A stretch of DNA of 7,440 bases from CALXVA01 sp964587175 (GTDB lineage: Bacteria > Bacillota > Clostridia > TANB77 > CAG-508): NCBI GenBank assembly GCA_964587175.1, contig CAZPKK010000048.1:1-7440 (forward strand). Reading direction: 5' to 3'. The translations under genes were made by a program, and so were the position numbers. This document shows, one piece after another, positions 1 through 6,737 of the stretch. The notes beneath the pieces were generated by a model. That model was not told where the DNA came from, made no database searches, and worked only from the letters and a program-made list of their open reading frames with translations. Each line of letters opens with the position of its first letter. The first letter of the stretch is position 1.

Positions 1-1238
1 ATATACATGATAGATTTTTACCTGATAAAGCTATAGATATTCTTGATGAAGCTTGTTCTAGAATTAATTTAAATAATAAAGAACTTTATGAATTAGAAGT
101 ACTAAAAAATGAATTAGCTAAAGTTCAAGAAGAGAAAGAAGAAGCTGCACAAGCAGATTCTACAGAAGATTATCAAAAAGCCGCTGAGCTTAAGACTAGA
201 GAATGCTCATTAAATGAAAGAATAGATGAATTAAATAAAAAATTAGAACTTAAAAATTTAACTATCCAAGATATAGCCGAAGTTATAGAAAACTGGACTA
301 AGATTCCTGTTAAAAAAATAACTGAAGAAGAAACTCAAAAATTATTAAATTTAGAACAAAATCTTCATAAAAGAATCGTTGGTCAAAATGAAGCTGTTGA
401 TGCAGTTTCTCGTGCTATTAGAAGAAATCGTGCAGGATTAAAAAGTACGAAAAGACCACCTTCATTTATATTTGTTGGCCCAACAGGTGTAGGTAAAACA
501 GAACTTGCTAAATCTTTAGCATATGAAATGTTTGGAAATGAAGACTCTATAATAAGAATTGATATGTCAGAATATATGGAAAGTCATTCTACTTCTAAGC
601 TTATAGGTTCACCTCCAGGATATGTTGGATATGATGATGCAGGTCAACTTACTGAAAAAGTAAAAAGAAACCCTTATTCAATTATTCTTTTAGATGAAAT
701 AGAAAAAGCTCATTCAGATGTATTTAACATATTACTTCAAGTACTTGATGATGGACGACTTACAGACGCACAAGGAAATACAGTGAGTTTTGAAAATACT
801 ATAATTATCATGACATCAAATGCTGGATCTAACTTAAATACTAATTCAATTGGTTTCGGTGGTGGACAAGTAAATAATAATGCTATAATGAATGCTTTAA
901 AAGAAACATTTAGACCAGAATTTTTAAATAGGGTTGACGAAATTGTTATATTTAATCAATTATCACCTGATGAATTAATGCAAATAGTAGATTTGATGTT
1001 AGAAGATACTAAAAAATCTTTAAGTGATAAAGATATAACATTAGAGATAACTGATGAAGCAAAGAGATTTCTTTTAGAAAAAGGAACAGACATAAAATAT
1101 GGAGCCCGTCCATTAAGAAGAGCTATTCAAAGATATTTGGAAGATGAACTTTCTGATATGATTTTACGCTCACAATTAACAAATGGAAACACAGTAAAAG
1201 TTGATTTGCAAAATGAAAAATTGAGTTTCATTGTTTGA
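1..1238 (+). CDS. clpC: ClpC-type AAA+ ATPase of the Clp protease, C-terminal part (5' end outside window)
   Basis: The reading frame is open from base 3 to the TGA at 1236-1238, giving 411 residues. This is the C-terminal half of a two-ring Hsp100 unfoldase that feeds proteins to ClpP in the cytoplasm. Residues 4-18 (RFLPDKAIDILDEA) end the first AAA+ module. A short coiled middle domain follows (about 25-90), with a UVR-like stretch at 56-70. The second AAA+ module has Walker A GPTGVGKT (159-166), pore loop GYVGY (206-210), Walker B LLDE (229-232), sensor 1 in MTSN, an arginine finger in FLNR (Arg310) and sensor 2 GAR (367-369). IGF at 283-285 fits the ClpP-docking tripeptide, which ClpB lacks; the middle domain is also too short for ClpB. 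The linker reads NWTKIPV where the family normally has WTGIPV. ClpE cannot be strictly excluded because the N-terminus is missing. Confidence 0.92.
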   Translation, partial: IHDRFLPDKAIDILDEACSRINLNNKELYELEVLKNELAKVQEEKEEAAQADSTEDYQKAAELKTRECSLNERIDELNKKLELKNLTIQDIAEVIENWTKIPVKKITEEETQKLLNLEQNLHKRIVGQNEAVDAVSRAIRRNRAGLKSTKRPPSFIFVGPTGVGKTELAKSLAYEMFGNEDSIIRIDMSEYMESHSTSKLIGSPPGYVGYDDAGQLTEKVKRNPYSIILLDEIEKAHSDVFNILLQVLDDGRLTDAQGNTVSFENTIIIMTSNAGSNLNTNSIGFGGGQVNNNAIMNALKETFRPEFLNRVDEIVIFNQLSPDELMQIVDLMLEDTKKSLSDKDITLEITDEAKRFLLEKGTDIKYGARPLRRAIQRYLEDELSDMILRSQLTNGNTVKVDLQNEKLSFIV

Positions 1239-1244
1239 TTTGCT

Positions 1245-1268
1245 TAAATAATTTTTATTTAGTTTTTT
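1245..1268 (+). terminator. possible weak terminator after clpC
   Basis: A 7-bp stem made only of A/T pairs (TAAATAA, loop TTT, TTATTTA; 1245-1261) is followed by G and six T. The position just after the clpC stop is right, but the stem has no G/C pair and would be weak. Read-through into the next gene is quite possible. Confidence 0.3.
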
Positions 1269-1276
1269 GCCAATAC

Positions 1277-1305
1277 TTGACAAATTATTTACTTTTATTT
1301 AAAAT
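1277..1305 (+). promoter_or_regulatory. sigma-A type promoter of the phosphatidyltransferase gene
   Basis: TTGACA at 1277-1282 is a perfect -35 box and TAAAAT at 1300-1305 is a five-of-six -10 box, separated by exactly 17 bp. Transcription would start near 1312, leaving a leader of about 20 nt that holds only the ribosome binding site. The gene can therefore be expressed independently of clpC at a good basal level. Confidence 0.8.
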
Positions 1306-1334
1306 GTTATCATAGTTTTTTAAGGAGCAAATAT

Positions 1335-1910
1335 ATGTTGAAAAATATTCCAAATACATTGACAATTGTAAGATTCATCTTAATACCTGTTATTGTATAT
1401 TATATAATTACTGGGCAATATGTAGCTAGTTTTATAACACTTACAATTTCCGGATTAACAGATGTACTAGATGGATTTATTGCAAGAAAATTTAATTTTA
1501 TAACTAATTTCGGAAAGCTCATAGATCCACTTGCAGACAAAACTACACAACTAGCAGTTCTTGCATCATTAACTTTTAAGAGAATCATCCCTTTATGGAT
1601 TCTACTTATTGTATTTGTAAAAGAATTTTTAATGATAGCTGGTGCATCATTCCTTTATGGAAAAAAACTAGTAGTATCTAGCAGATGGTATGGCAAACTC
1701 GCAACTGTATTATTTTATATCGCAATTGTATGCTCACTATTTATTGAATATTGGAATACTACAATTAAACCAGCTTCTCCATTATTTGGTTTTGATGACT
1801 ACATATATTATTTAGCAATACTTACTACAGTTTTCTCATTAGTAATGTATTTTAAACAATTTTATCAGCAAGGATATTTGAAAAAAGAAAATTTAAAAAT
1901 AGATAATTAG
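1335..1910 (+). CDS. pgsA: CDP-alcohol phosphatidyltransferase, probable phosphatidylglycerophosphate synthase
   Basis: This 191-residue integral membrane enzyme carries the complete CDP-alcohol phosphotransferase signature D-x2-DG-x2-AR-x8-G-x3-D-x3-D, with Asp43, Asp46, Gly47, Ala50, Arg51, Gly60, Asp64 and Asp68. These residues bind the metal ions and CDP-diacylglycerol. The opening NIPNTLTIVRFILIP is typical of PgsA, which makes phosphatidylglycerophosphate, the first committed step to phosphatidylglycerol. Hydrophobic segments flank the motif (about 10-40, 83-107, 120-138 and 153-170). AAGGAG at 1322-1327 lies 7 nt before the ATG. The length suits PgsA. However, the later stretch YGKLATVLFY differs from the GKxKTxxQ I associate with classical PgsA, so a paralogue such as a CDP-alcohol cardiolipin synthase is an alternative. 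It is a single-gene unit with its own promoter and terminator. Confidence 0.82.
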   Translation: MLKNIPNTLTIVRFILIPVIVYYIITGQYVASFITLTISGLTDVLDGFIARKFNFITNFGKLIDPLADKTTQLAVLASLTFKRIIPLWILLIVFVKEFLMIAGASFLYGKKLVVSSRWYGKLATVLFYIAIVCSLFIEYWNTTIKPASPLFGFDDYIYYLAILTTVFSLVMYFKQFYQQGYLKKENLKIDN

Positions 1911-1918
1911 ATAAGAGC

Positions 1919-2023
1919 TAGGAGCATTGGAGACATCCTCCAATGCTCCTTTTTTATCTTATTAAAAGCCAGTAATAGTAGTATTTATAAAAAATAGAAT
2001 AAAAGCAGTCTCCAATGTCCCTA
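1919..2023. repeat. 105-bp segment with imperfect 16-bp inverted ends
   Basis: Reading inward on the + strand from 1919 gives TAGGAGCATTGGAGAC. Reading inward on the - strand from 2023 gives TAGGGACATTGGAGAC, which matches at 14 of 16 positions. The left end is part of the terminator stem. The right end contains the stop codon of the BofC-like gene. The core is AT-rich with no open frame of note, and no target-site duplication is visible. It may be a small palindromic or MITE-like element, or a terminator sequence copied by inversion. Confidence 0.45.
1921..1955 (+). terminator. strong rho-independent terminator after the phosphatidyltransferase gene
   Basis: GGAGCATTGGAG (1921-1932) pairs perfectly with CTCCAATGCTCC (1938-1949) around a 5-nt loop. 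Six T follow (1950-1955). The stem starts 10 bp after the stop codon. No T-run follows the hairpin on the - strand, so it should mainly stop rightward transcription. The stem sequence is shared with a nearby inverted repeat (see 1919-2023). Confidence 0.92.
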
Positions 2024-2620
2024 CTCATAATCTTCCAAAAATTCAACTAAATTAGTATTTCCTATTATCTCTACTCCTTCTTTTAAAGTTTCCAAATCTT
2101 CATCTGGCAAATATTGCGTAACTATCTCCGTATCTTCTTTTAAAGTTTTTTCTTCATTTTCATCAATTGTATATATTCCTATTACACCATTATGTTCTTG
2201 TATAAAATAATGCTGACCACAATTTCCGGCTTCACTTTTATACAAAATTATCTGAGTAGGAGAATACTCCTCTATTGTCCAATCACTAAAAAAATTTCGT
2301 GCCGTCTCCTCTGTTTTATTTACTAATTCTTCTGGAATATCCTCTGTTTCTCTTATTAAGTGATCACATGCTTCATAATATGTTTTTTTTATTACTATTG
2401 CATTTGGAGAAATAACATTATTGACAGCAGATGTTTCTAATGTGTTAATATTATTTTGTTCTATCAGATTATTTTCTTCAGATTCTGCTAATTCTTTTTC
2501 GCTTAACAAATCCATATTTTCAGTATCACTATTATTAGACGAATATATACCAAAACCTATTCCAAAAGCTAGCCCCACAATAATTGTTACAATTATATAA
2601 ATTATCCATTTTTTGTCCAT
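2021..2620 (-). CDS. BofC-like (bypass-of-forespore C C-terminal domain) membrane-anchored protein
   Basis: The 199-residue product starts with one hydrophobic segment (about 5-27, charged MDKK in front), so it is an inner-membrane-anchored or secreted protein with the bulk outside the cytoplasm. An acidic, low-complexity linker follows (about 28-70). The C-terminal globular part (about 72-199) contains TYYEACDH, IPEELVN, a DW, IILYK, GVIGIY, YLPDEDLETLKEGVEI and an ending LLEDY-like LEDYE. I recognise this layout as the BofC C-terminal domain family. In Bacillus subtilis, BofC is a sigma-G-made forespore protein that restrains the SpoIVB signalling protease. Assignment is by remembered family pattern, and identity to BofC itself is low. 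Start: ATG with GAAGAAGGGA upstream (2631-2640), 10 nt away. A sigma-G-like promoter precedes it. The stop codon falls in an inverted repeat. Two cysteines (in EACDH and GNCGQ) lie in the extracytoplasmic domain. Confidence 0.75.
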   Translation of the reverse strand: MDKKWIIYIIVTIIVGLAFGIGFGIYSSNNSDTENMDLLSEKELAESEENNLIEQNNINTLETSAVNNVISPNAIVIKKTYYEACDHLIRETEDIPEELVNKTEETARNFFSDWTIEEYSPTQIILYKSEAGNCGQHYFIQEHNGVIGIYTIDENEEKTLKEDTEIVTQYLPDEDLETLKEGVEIIGNTNLVEFLEDYE

Positions 2621-2655
2621 ACTAGTTTCATCCCTTCTTCACTATGTACTACAAC

Positions 2656-2684
2656 TAGTATGTCTTATTTTAGAAAAATTATAC
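2656..2684 (-). promoter_or_regulatory. sigma-G-like (forespore) promoter of the BofC-like gene
   Basis: On the - strand, GTATA (2684-2680; TGTATA when extended by one base) is followed after 17 bp by CATACTA (2662-2656). The Bacillus sigma-G consensus is about TGAATA, 17-18 bp, CATACTA, so the -10 is exact and the -35 differs by one base. The predicted start, near 2649, lies about 30 nt before the ATG. The sequence match and the BofC-like product support each other. Confidence 0.62.
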
Positions 2685-2711
2685 AAATTTTCTAATAGAT
2701 ATGTTTTATAG

Positions 2712-2732
2712 AAAACTCCATCATGGAGTTTT
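2712..2732 (-). terminator. hairpin terminator after comEC
   Basis: AAAACTCCA and TGGAGTTTT form a perfect 9-bp stem around a 3-nt loop, 15 bp after the comEC stop. The T-run is short (four T, within the stem's 3' arm, then CTAT). The sequence is symmetric, so it could also work on the + strand, where TTTTTACATTTTT follows. It separates comEC from the BofC-like gene's promoter. Confidence 0.65.
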
Positions 2733-2747
2733 TACATTTTTCTATTT

Positions 2748-5192
2748 TTAGAAAATCTTTGTTCTTATTCTTATTTTGCCATTTCTGAAACTTAGTTCAA
2801 TCTCACCGTTTTCATCAGTTCTATATATTTTATCTGTATATAATTCAATTCTATCTAAAACATCACTATTTGGATGTCCATAATTATTGTTTTCTCCTAC
2901 TCCAATAAAAGCTATTTGTGGACTTACAAGTTCTAAAAAATTGTCTGTGCTTGAAGTTTTTGAGCCATGATGAGCCACTTTTAATATGGTTGCATTTAAT
3001 TTGTCCGTGCCTTTATATAATTCGTACAATCTATTTTCTGCAATTTCTTCAATATCTCCTGTAAATAACATACTTAAACCTAATGAATTAAACTTTGCTA
3101 CAATAGAATTATTATTTAATATATTATTATTTATCATGTTGTCTTCTGGAAACAAAATTTCAAAATATGAATATTTATCTATTTGTAGATAATCTCCTTT
3201 GCTGACTATTATAACATTTATCCTTTTGTCATTGACTATTTCTAAAAACCTTGTTAAATTATCAGATTCTTCCCCCTGCTTTGAAATAATAATATTTTTC
3301 ACTTCTAAATTCTCCATTATAGTAAAAAGTCCTCCTATATGGTCACTGTCAAAATGTGAAATCATAATATAATCTATTGTAGTTATTCTCCTGGCCAGTA
3401 GATATGGTAAAAGTGTATTCTCACCCACATCAAAACTACTAAATTCACTACCTCCCCCATCTACTAATATATTTTTATTTTCTGGAGTTATTATTAATGT
3501 ACAATCTCCTTGCCCTACATCTACAAAATATATTTTAAGACTTTTTGGGAATATAAATGTGAAAAAACTAAATAAAACTATCACTATAATACAAATACAA
3601 GAAATAATCTTTTTAGATTTATATTGCAAAAAACTAATTATATTAGAGCCTTTAATTATATTTTTTATATCCCTAAATTTTACCATAACAAATATAAGCA
3701 AATAATAAATTATGCATTCTATAATATATGGTGTTTTAATATATATACTAGAACCCGGAATTAATGATGAAACCTCTGCTATTTTTAATAAAATTTTCAA
3801 GAAAATATTTAAGAAAATACCGAGAAATTGTGCAAACGGAATAAAAATAATAGAAATAAAATATACAATGAAGCCAAATATTGTTACTATCTCCATAATT
3901 GGAGCTGCTAGAATATTAGAAATCCAAAATGTAATTGATACTGTGCTAAAATTATAAGCCATTATTGGAATAATTATAAGATTTGCAGAAAGAGTTATAC
4001 TAAATGAATTTACTAGATATTTTAGAATTCTTTTTCCTTTATTTTGATTTTCTACTTTACTTTTAATAGTATTTTTTTCACTCTCTATCAAATTAATTTT
4101 TCCCTTTGAAAGCACATCTATTATCTTATAAATACTATTTGCTATTCTATCTCCCAAAACTACTATTCCTATTGTTCCACCATAAGAAAGTAAAAAGCCT
4201 ACATCCACAATTGCATATGGATTAAAAATTAGTATTATTAAAGCAGAAATTCCTAAATTATTAATTGTATCAGATTTCCTATGTATAATGCTCGCTAGTA
4301 ATACTAATATTCCCATAATGCAAGCCCTTATAACAGATGAGGTAAAACCAGTCAGTGCCATAAAAAATATTAAAATTATTATTGTTAATATTTTTGTTCT
4401 TCTTTTTCCAACTCTGCTTAATAAAACGGCCATTGCATTAATAATATATGTAATGTGCGAGCCAGAAACTGCAAGCATATGTGTTAAATTACTCTTTTGG
4501 AAATTATCTTCTGTTTGTTCTGATATATCCTCCCTATCGCCTACTAAAATTCCCACACATAAAGCAGCTTCTTCTTCATCTAATACATAGTGCATATTTT
4601 CTTTAATATTGCCTTGCACATAATGAATAAAATTATTAAATATATTTGTTTTATTGCTACTTATAATTTCATATTTTTCTGAAGTAATGGTTCCATATGT
4701 TTTTTGACTCCTTAGATATTCCTCATAATCAAAACCTTTATAATTTCTAGCAGTATTTGGCTTTTTAAACTCCCCTGTTATTGTTATCTCATCACCATAT
4801 TGGGGTAAACTTTCTTTTAGATTACTCTTTTTAATATCAAGAAGTAATTTTGTGTTTTGATATTCTTTATTCCCATTTATTTCTTCTACCTTTATTGTAT
4901 ATGTATATTTGTATTCTTTTTCATCTGGGTTTGAAATAATAATAGCCTTTATATTTATTGTGCCAGTTATTTCAGAATATCTTTCCTCATAATTTTTATT
5001 TAATGTTTTCACATATATACAGCCTATAAGTAAAACACATAAACATATTAAAAATAAAATTCTGCTTTGTCTTTTCTTATTATTGTTTAAACTAAATATA
5101 TAGCTAATTATAAATAACACAAATAAAATCACACACAAAAAAGCTATACTTATTTGTAAGTATAGCCCAATTAGTATTCCTATAATATACAT
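2748..5192 (-). CDS. comEC: ComEC/Rec2 family DNA-uptake channel protein
   Basis: This is a full-length, 814-residue polytopic membrane protein thought to carry single-stranded DNA across the cytoplasmic membrane during transformation. Numbering is from the ATG. The N-terminus has paired membrane segments (1-33, 44-61), then a soluble OB-fold-like region (about 72-180). The competence domain (about 205-505) contains LTHMLAVSGSHI (236-247) and VGFLLSYGGTIGI (331-343). The C-terminal metallo-beta-lactamase domain (about 553-814) has FVDVGQGD (556-563), DGGG, HFDSDHIGG (613-621), TGDI (711-714), AHHGSKTS (740-747) and YGHP (771-774). The metal ligands look intact, consistent with an active nuclease domain. 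No ribosome binding site precedes the ATG at 5192. Ten codons upstream the frame reads (ATA)-K-R-P-I-C-I-A-S-L, the normal ComEC N-terminus, so translation probably begins at the ATA at 5222 (824 residues). No comEA or comEB is adjacent. Confidence 0.95.
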   Translation of the reverse strand: MYIIGILIGLYLQISIAFLCVILFVLFIISYIFSLNNNKKRQSRILFLICLCVLLIGCIYVKTLNKNYEERYSEITGTINIKAIIISNPDEKEYKYTYTIKVEEINGNKEYQNTKLLLDIKKSNLKESLPQYGDEITITGEFKKPNTARNYKGFDYEEYLRSQKTYGTITSEKYEIISSNKTNIFNNFIHYVQGNIKENMHYVLDEEEAALCVGILVGDREDISEQTEDNFQKSNLTHMLAVSGSHITYIINAMAVLLSRVGKRRTKILTIIILIFFMALTGFTSSVIRACIMGILVLLASIIHRKSDTINNLGISALIILIFNPYAIVDVGFLLSYGGTIGIVVLGDRIANSIYKIIDVLSKGKINLIESEKNTIKSKVENQNKGKRILKYLVNSFSITLSANLIIIPIMAYNFSTVSITFWISNILAAPIMEIVTIFGFIVYFISIIFIPFAQFLGIFLNIFLKILLKIAEVSSLIPGSSIYIKTPYIIECIIYYLLIFVMVKFRDIKNIIKGSNIISFLQYKSKKIISCICIIVIVLFSFFTFIFPKSLKIYFVDVGQGDCTLIITPENKNILVDGGGSEFSSFDVGENTLLPYLLARRITTIDYIMISHFDSDHIGGLFTIMENLEVKNIIISKQGEESDNLTRFLEIVNDKRINVIIVSKGDYLQIDKYSYFEILFPEDNMINNNILNNNSIVAKFNSLGLSMLFTGDIEEIAENRLYELYKGTDKLNATILKVAHHGSKTSSTDNFLELVSPQIAFIGVGENNNYGHPNSDVLDRIELYTDKIYRTDENGEIELSFRNGKIRIRTKIF

Positions 5193-5219
5193 AAGTGAGG
5201 CAATACAAATTGGTCTTTT

Positions 5220-5239
5220 TATAAAAATACACCCTTTCT
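5220..5239 (-). promoter_or_regulatory. ribosome binding site and probable non-canonical ATA start of comEC
   Basis: AGAAAGG (5239-5233, followed by GTG) is a good Shine-Dalgarno match and lies 10 nt before an in-frame ATA (5222-5220). That is suitable spacing for this register of the anti-SD pairing. An in-frame ATT at 5228 is only 4 nt away, and the ATG at 5192 is 40 nt away with no SD of its own. The frame is closed by TAG at 5240-5238, and no ATG, GTG or TTG lies between that stop and 5192. Confidence 0.6.
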
Positions 5240-5256
5240 ATTAGCCCCCAAAATTT

Positions 5257-5285
5257 ATTATAATCTATTAAGCATTTTAACTAAA
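5257..5285 (-). promoter_or_regulatory. candidate promoter of comEC
   Basis: A perfect TATAAT lies at 5262-5257 on the - strand, 18 bp before the comEC ribosome binding site. The -35 at 17-bp spacing is TTTAGT (5285-5280), only three of six matches, so the promoter is plausible but weak. The gap to the upstream gene (about 75 bp) shows no convincing terminator, so co-transcription with the NlpC/P60 gene is also possible. Confidence 0.4.
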
Positions 5286-5302
5286 TTATTGTAAGTTTGT
5301 TA

Positions 5303-6679
5303 CTATAAAACTCTTCTTGCAGAATAAAGCCTGGTATTATAATATTCTCCCGGTAATAAACTATTTATTTTTACACAATATCCAGAACCTGATGATGCAT
5401 GAATAAACTCTCCATCACCAATATATATACCACAATGACCTATTCCAGCCATTGTTTCATAATCTAAAAAGAATACTAAATCTCCTACTTCAAGATTATT
5501 TAAAATACTACTTTTTGAAGATTTATCAAAGCTTACTGCATCTCCTAATTTTGACTGTGCACGTGCACTATGCGACATAGATATTCCAAAATTCTTAAAT
5601 ACATACATTGTAAATCCAGAACAATCAAAGCCAGATGAACTAGCTCCTCCATATACATATGGAACACCTAAAAATTTTTTTGCATATGCTACTACTTCTT
5701 CTCCTTTTGTAGAGCTAGTAGATGAATTTGAGGTAGAAGTATTTGATACTTCTGCCTCTTCTTCTGTTTTGTTTGAGCTTGTTCTATCTACACTTCCTCT
5801 ATTTGTAACCTCTATCTCTGTATCTGACATTACATCTTTTGACACATACGCATTTCCTTGACTTGTTTCAACTTCATACCAATTTCCACTTTCTCCTACA
5901 ACATTTAGTGCTGTGTTTTGAGTAACAATCATTAATACTTCTGCAGTAGAACTTGGTTCTTTTCTTATATTTACATAGTCAATCGTGTACATTGTTCTTT
6001 CTGTAAAATCTGATGAAGTATTATCTGATACATCAGTAGTATCATCATTTTGACTATCCGTGTCTGTATCACCCGAATTATCTGTGTCAGATGTAACTTC
6101 GTTGGTTTCTGTTTCTTCTATATCTAATGTATCTATTCTTACCCATCCAGAAATAGTATCTGTTTGGATATATACCCATCCACTTAATTGATTTATTACA
6201 GTAACTTCTGTATTATTTGATAAAGTTTCAATTACACTTCCATGAATCAAAGGTGTAATTCTTACACTAACTGAAGACGTTGTCGTTGCTGTAACATTTC
6301 TTCTCTGAGTTTGTACTGTTTCATTTGTTGTTTCTTCTGAAGATGTTTGCTCGTTATTATCAGTTTCATCAACAGTATCACTACTATCTCCTGTATTGCT
6401 TGAGCTACTATCTCCAACTACTTCCACATACTCTTTGCTTACATAGCCTGTATAGTCCCCATAACTTACTTGGTACCAGTCACCTTCTTCTCCCAACACT
6501 TCACATTCTTGTCCTTCTGATATTAATGCTACTATATTAGAACTTGTAGAAGGCTCTGCCCTTAAGTTTAAAGTCTCTGTTGTAACTTTTACTGTTGTTG
6601 CTTTAGCAATATTGGTATATATAAAAATTATTGCTACAATTAGTAGTATTGCGTACAATATTTTCTTTAATATGCTCAT
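5303..6679 (-). CDS. secreted NlpC/P60 peptidoglycan endopeptidase with three SH3b domains
   Basis: The 458-residue product is exported: an N-terminal hydrophobic segment (about 5-26) ends in IAKA, a signal-peptide-like site. Three bacterial SH3 (SH3b) domains follow at about 29-88, 127-187 and 230-286. Their signatures are LNLRAEPS, VSVRITPL and VNIRKEPS, each ending near GYVS, GWVR and AYVS. Such domains usually bind cell wall. They are joined by Ser/Thr/Asp/Glu-rich linkers (about 89-126, 188-227, 287-326). The C-terminal NlpC/P60 domain (about 328-458) has VPYVYGG and the catalytic Cys353 in FDCSGF, His415 in GHCGIYIG and His427 in FIHAS, a Cys-His-His site for cutting stem peptides, typically gamma-D-Glu-diaminopimelate. 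Start choice: AGGAGG lies 7 nt before the ATG at 6679; a GTG at 6685 is only 1 nt from it. The likely role is wall remodelling or daughter-cell separation. Confidence 0.93.
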   Translation of the reverse strand: MSILKKILYAILLIVAIIFIYTNIAKATTVKVTTETLNLRAEPSTSSNIVALISEGQECEVLGEEGDWYQVSYGDYTGYVSKEYVEVVGDSSSSNTGDSSDTVDETDNNEQTSSEETTNETVQTQRRNVTATTTSSVSVRITPLIHGSVIETLSNNTEVTVINQLSGWVYIQTDTISGWVRIDTLDIEETETNEVTSDTDNSGDTDTDSQNDDTTDVSDNTSSDFTERTMYTIDYVNIRKEPSSTAEVLMIVTQNTALNVVGESGNWYEVETSQGNAYVSKDVMSDTEIEVTNRGSVDRTSSNKTEEEAEVSNTSTSNSSTSSTKGEEVVAYAKKFLGVPYVYGGASSSGFDCSGFTMYVFKNFGISMSHSARAQSKLGDAVSFDKSSKSSILNNLEVGDLVFFLDYETMAGIGHCGIYIGDGEFIHASSGSGYCVKINSLLPGEYYNTRLYSARRVL

Positions 6680-6705
6680 TGCCACTCCTCCTAAAATACG
6701 AATAT

Positions 6706-6734
6706 AGTATATAATTAATTGTCTAAAAAGTCAA
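6706..6734 (-). promoter_or_regulatory. sigma-A type promoter of the NlpC/P60 gene
   Basis: TTGACT (6734-6729) and TATACT (6711-6706) are separated by exactly 17 bp; each box is one base from consensus. The start point would be near 6699, giving a leader of about 20 nt that contains AGGAGG. This is a strong vegetative promoter by sequence. Its -35 box begins only a few bases after the T-run of the tuf terminator. Confidence 0.85.
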
Positions 6735-6737
6735 GAG

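Noticed and set aside
1..1238. ClpB disaggregase as the identity of the partial ATPase
   Set aside because: The middle domain between the two AAA+ modules is about 75 residues, too short for ClpB, and an IGF tripeptide typical of ClpP partners is present.
1921..1955. The terminator as a bidirectional terminator that also serves the BofC-like gene
   Set aside because: After the hairpin the - strand reads TAGCTCTTAT with no T-run, so function in that direction is doubtful.
1919..2023. A complete insertion sequence or MITE with target-site duplication
   Set aside because: The flanks (ATAAGAGC on the left, CTCATAATC on the right) show no direct repeat, and there is no transposase frame. Only the inverted ends are supported.
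2678..2683. Perfect TATAAT on the - strand as a sigma-A -10 box for the BofC-like gene
   Set aside because: The -35 position at 17 bp spacing reads AAACAT, a poor match. The same bases fit better as part of the -35 of a sigma-G-type promoter, although dual use cannot be excluded.
2986..4590. Several open frames of 68-100 codons on the + strand inside comEC
   Set aside because: They are antisense to a well-conserved gene, encode no recognisable motif, and lack good ribosome binding sites. They reflect AT-rich codon use on the other strand.
5286..5308. AT-rich hairpin (GTAA/TTAC and TTAT/ATAA with one mismatch) over the stop codon of the NlpC/P60 gene, as a terminator
   Set aside because: The stem is short, has only two G/C pairs and a mismatch, and is not followed by a T-run on the - strand.
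6680..6685. GTG at 6685 as the start of the NlpC/P60 gene
   Set aside because: AGGAGG is only 1 nt from it, while the in-frame ATG at 6679 has the normal 7-nt spacing.
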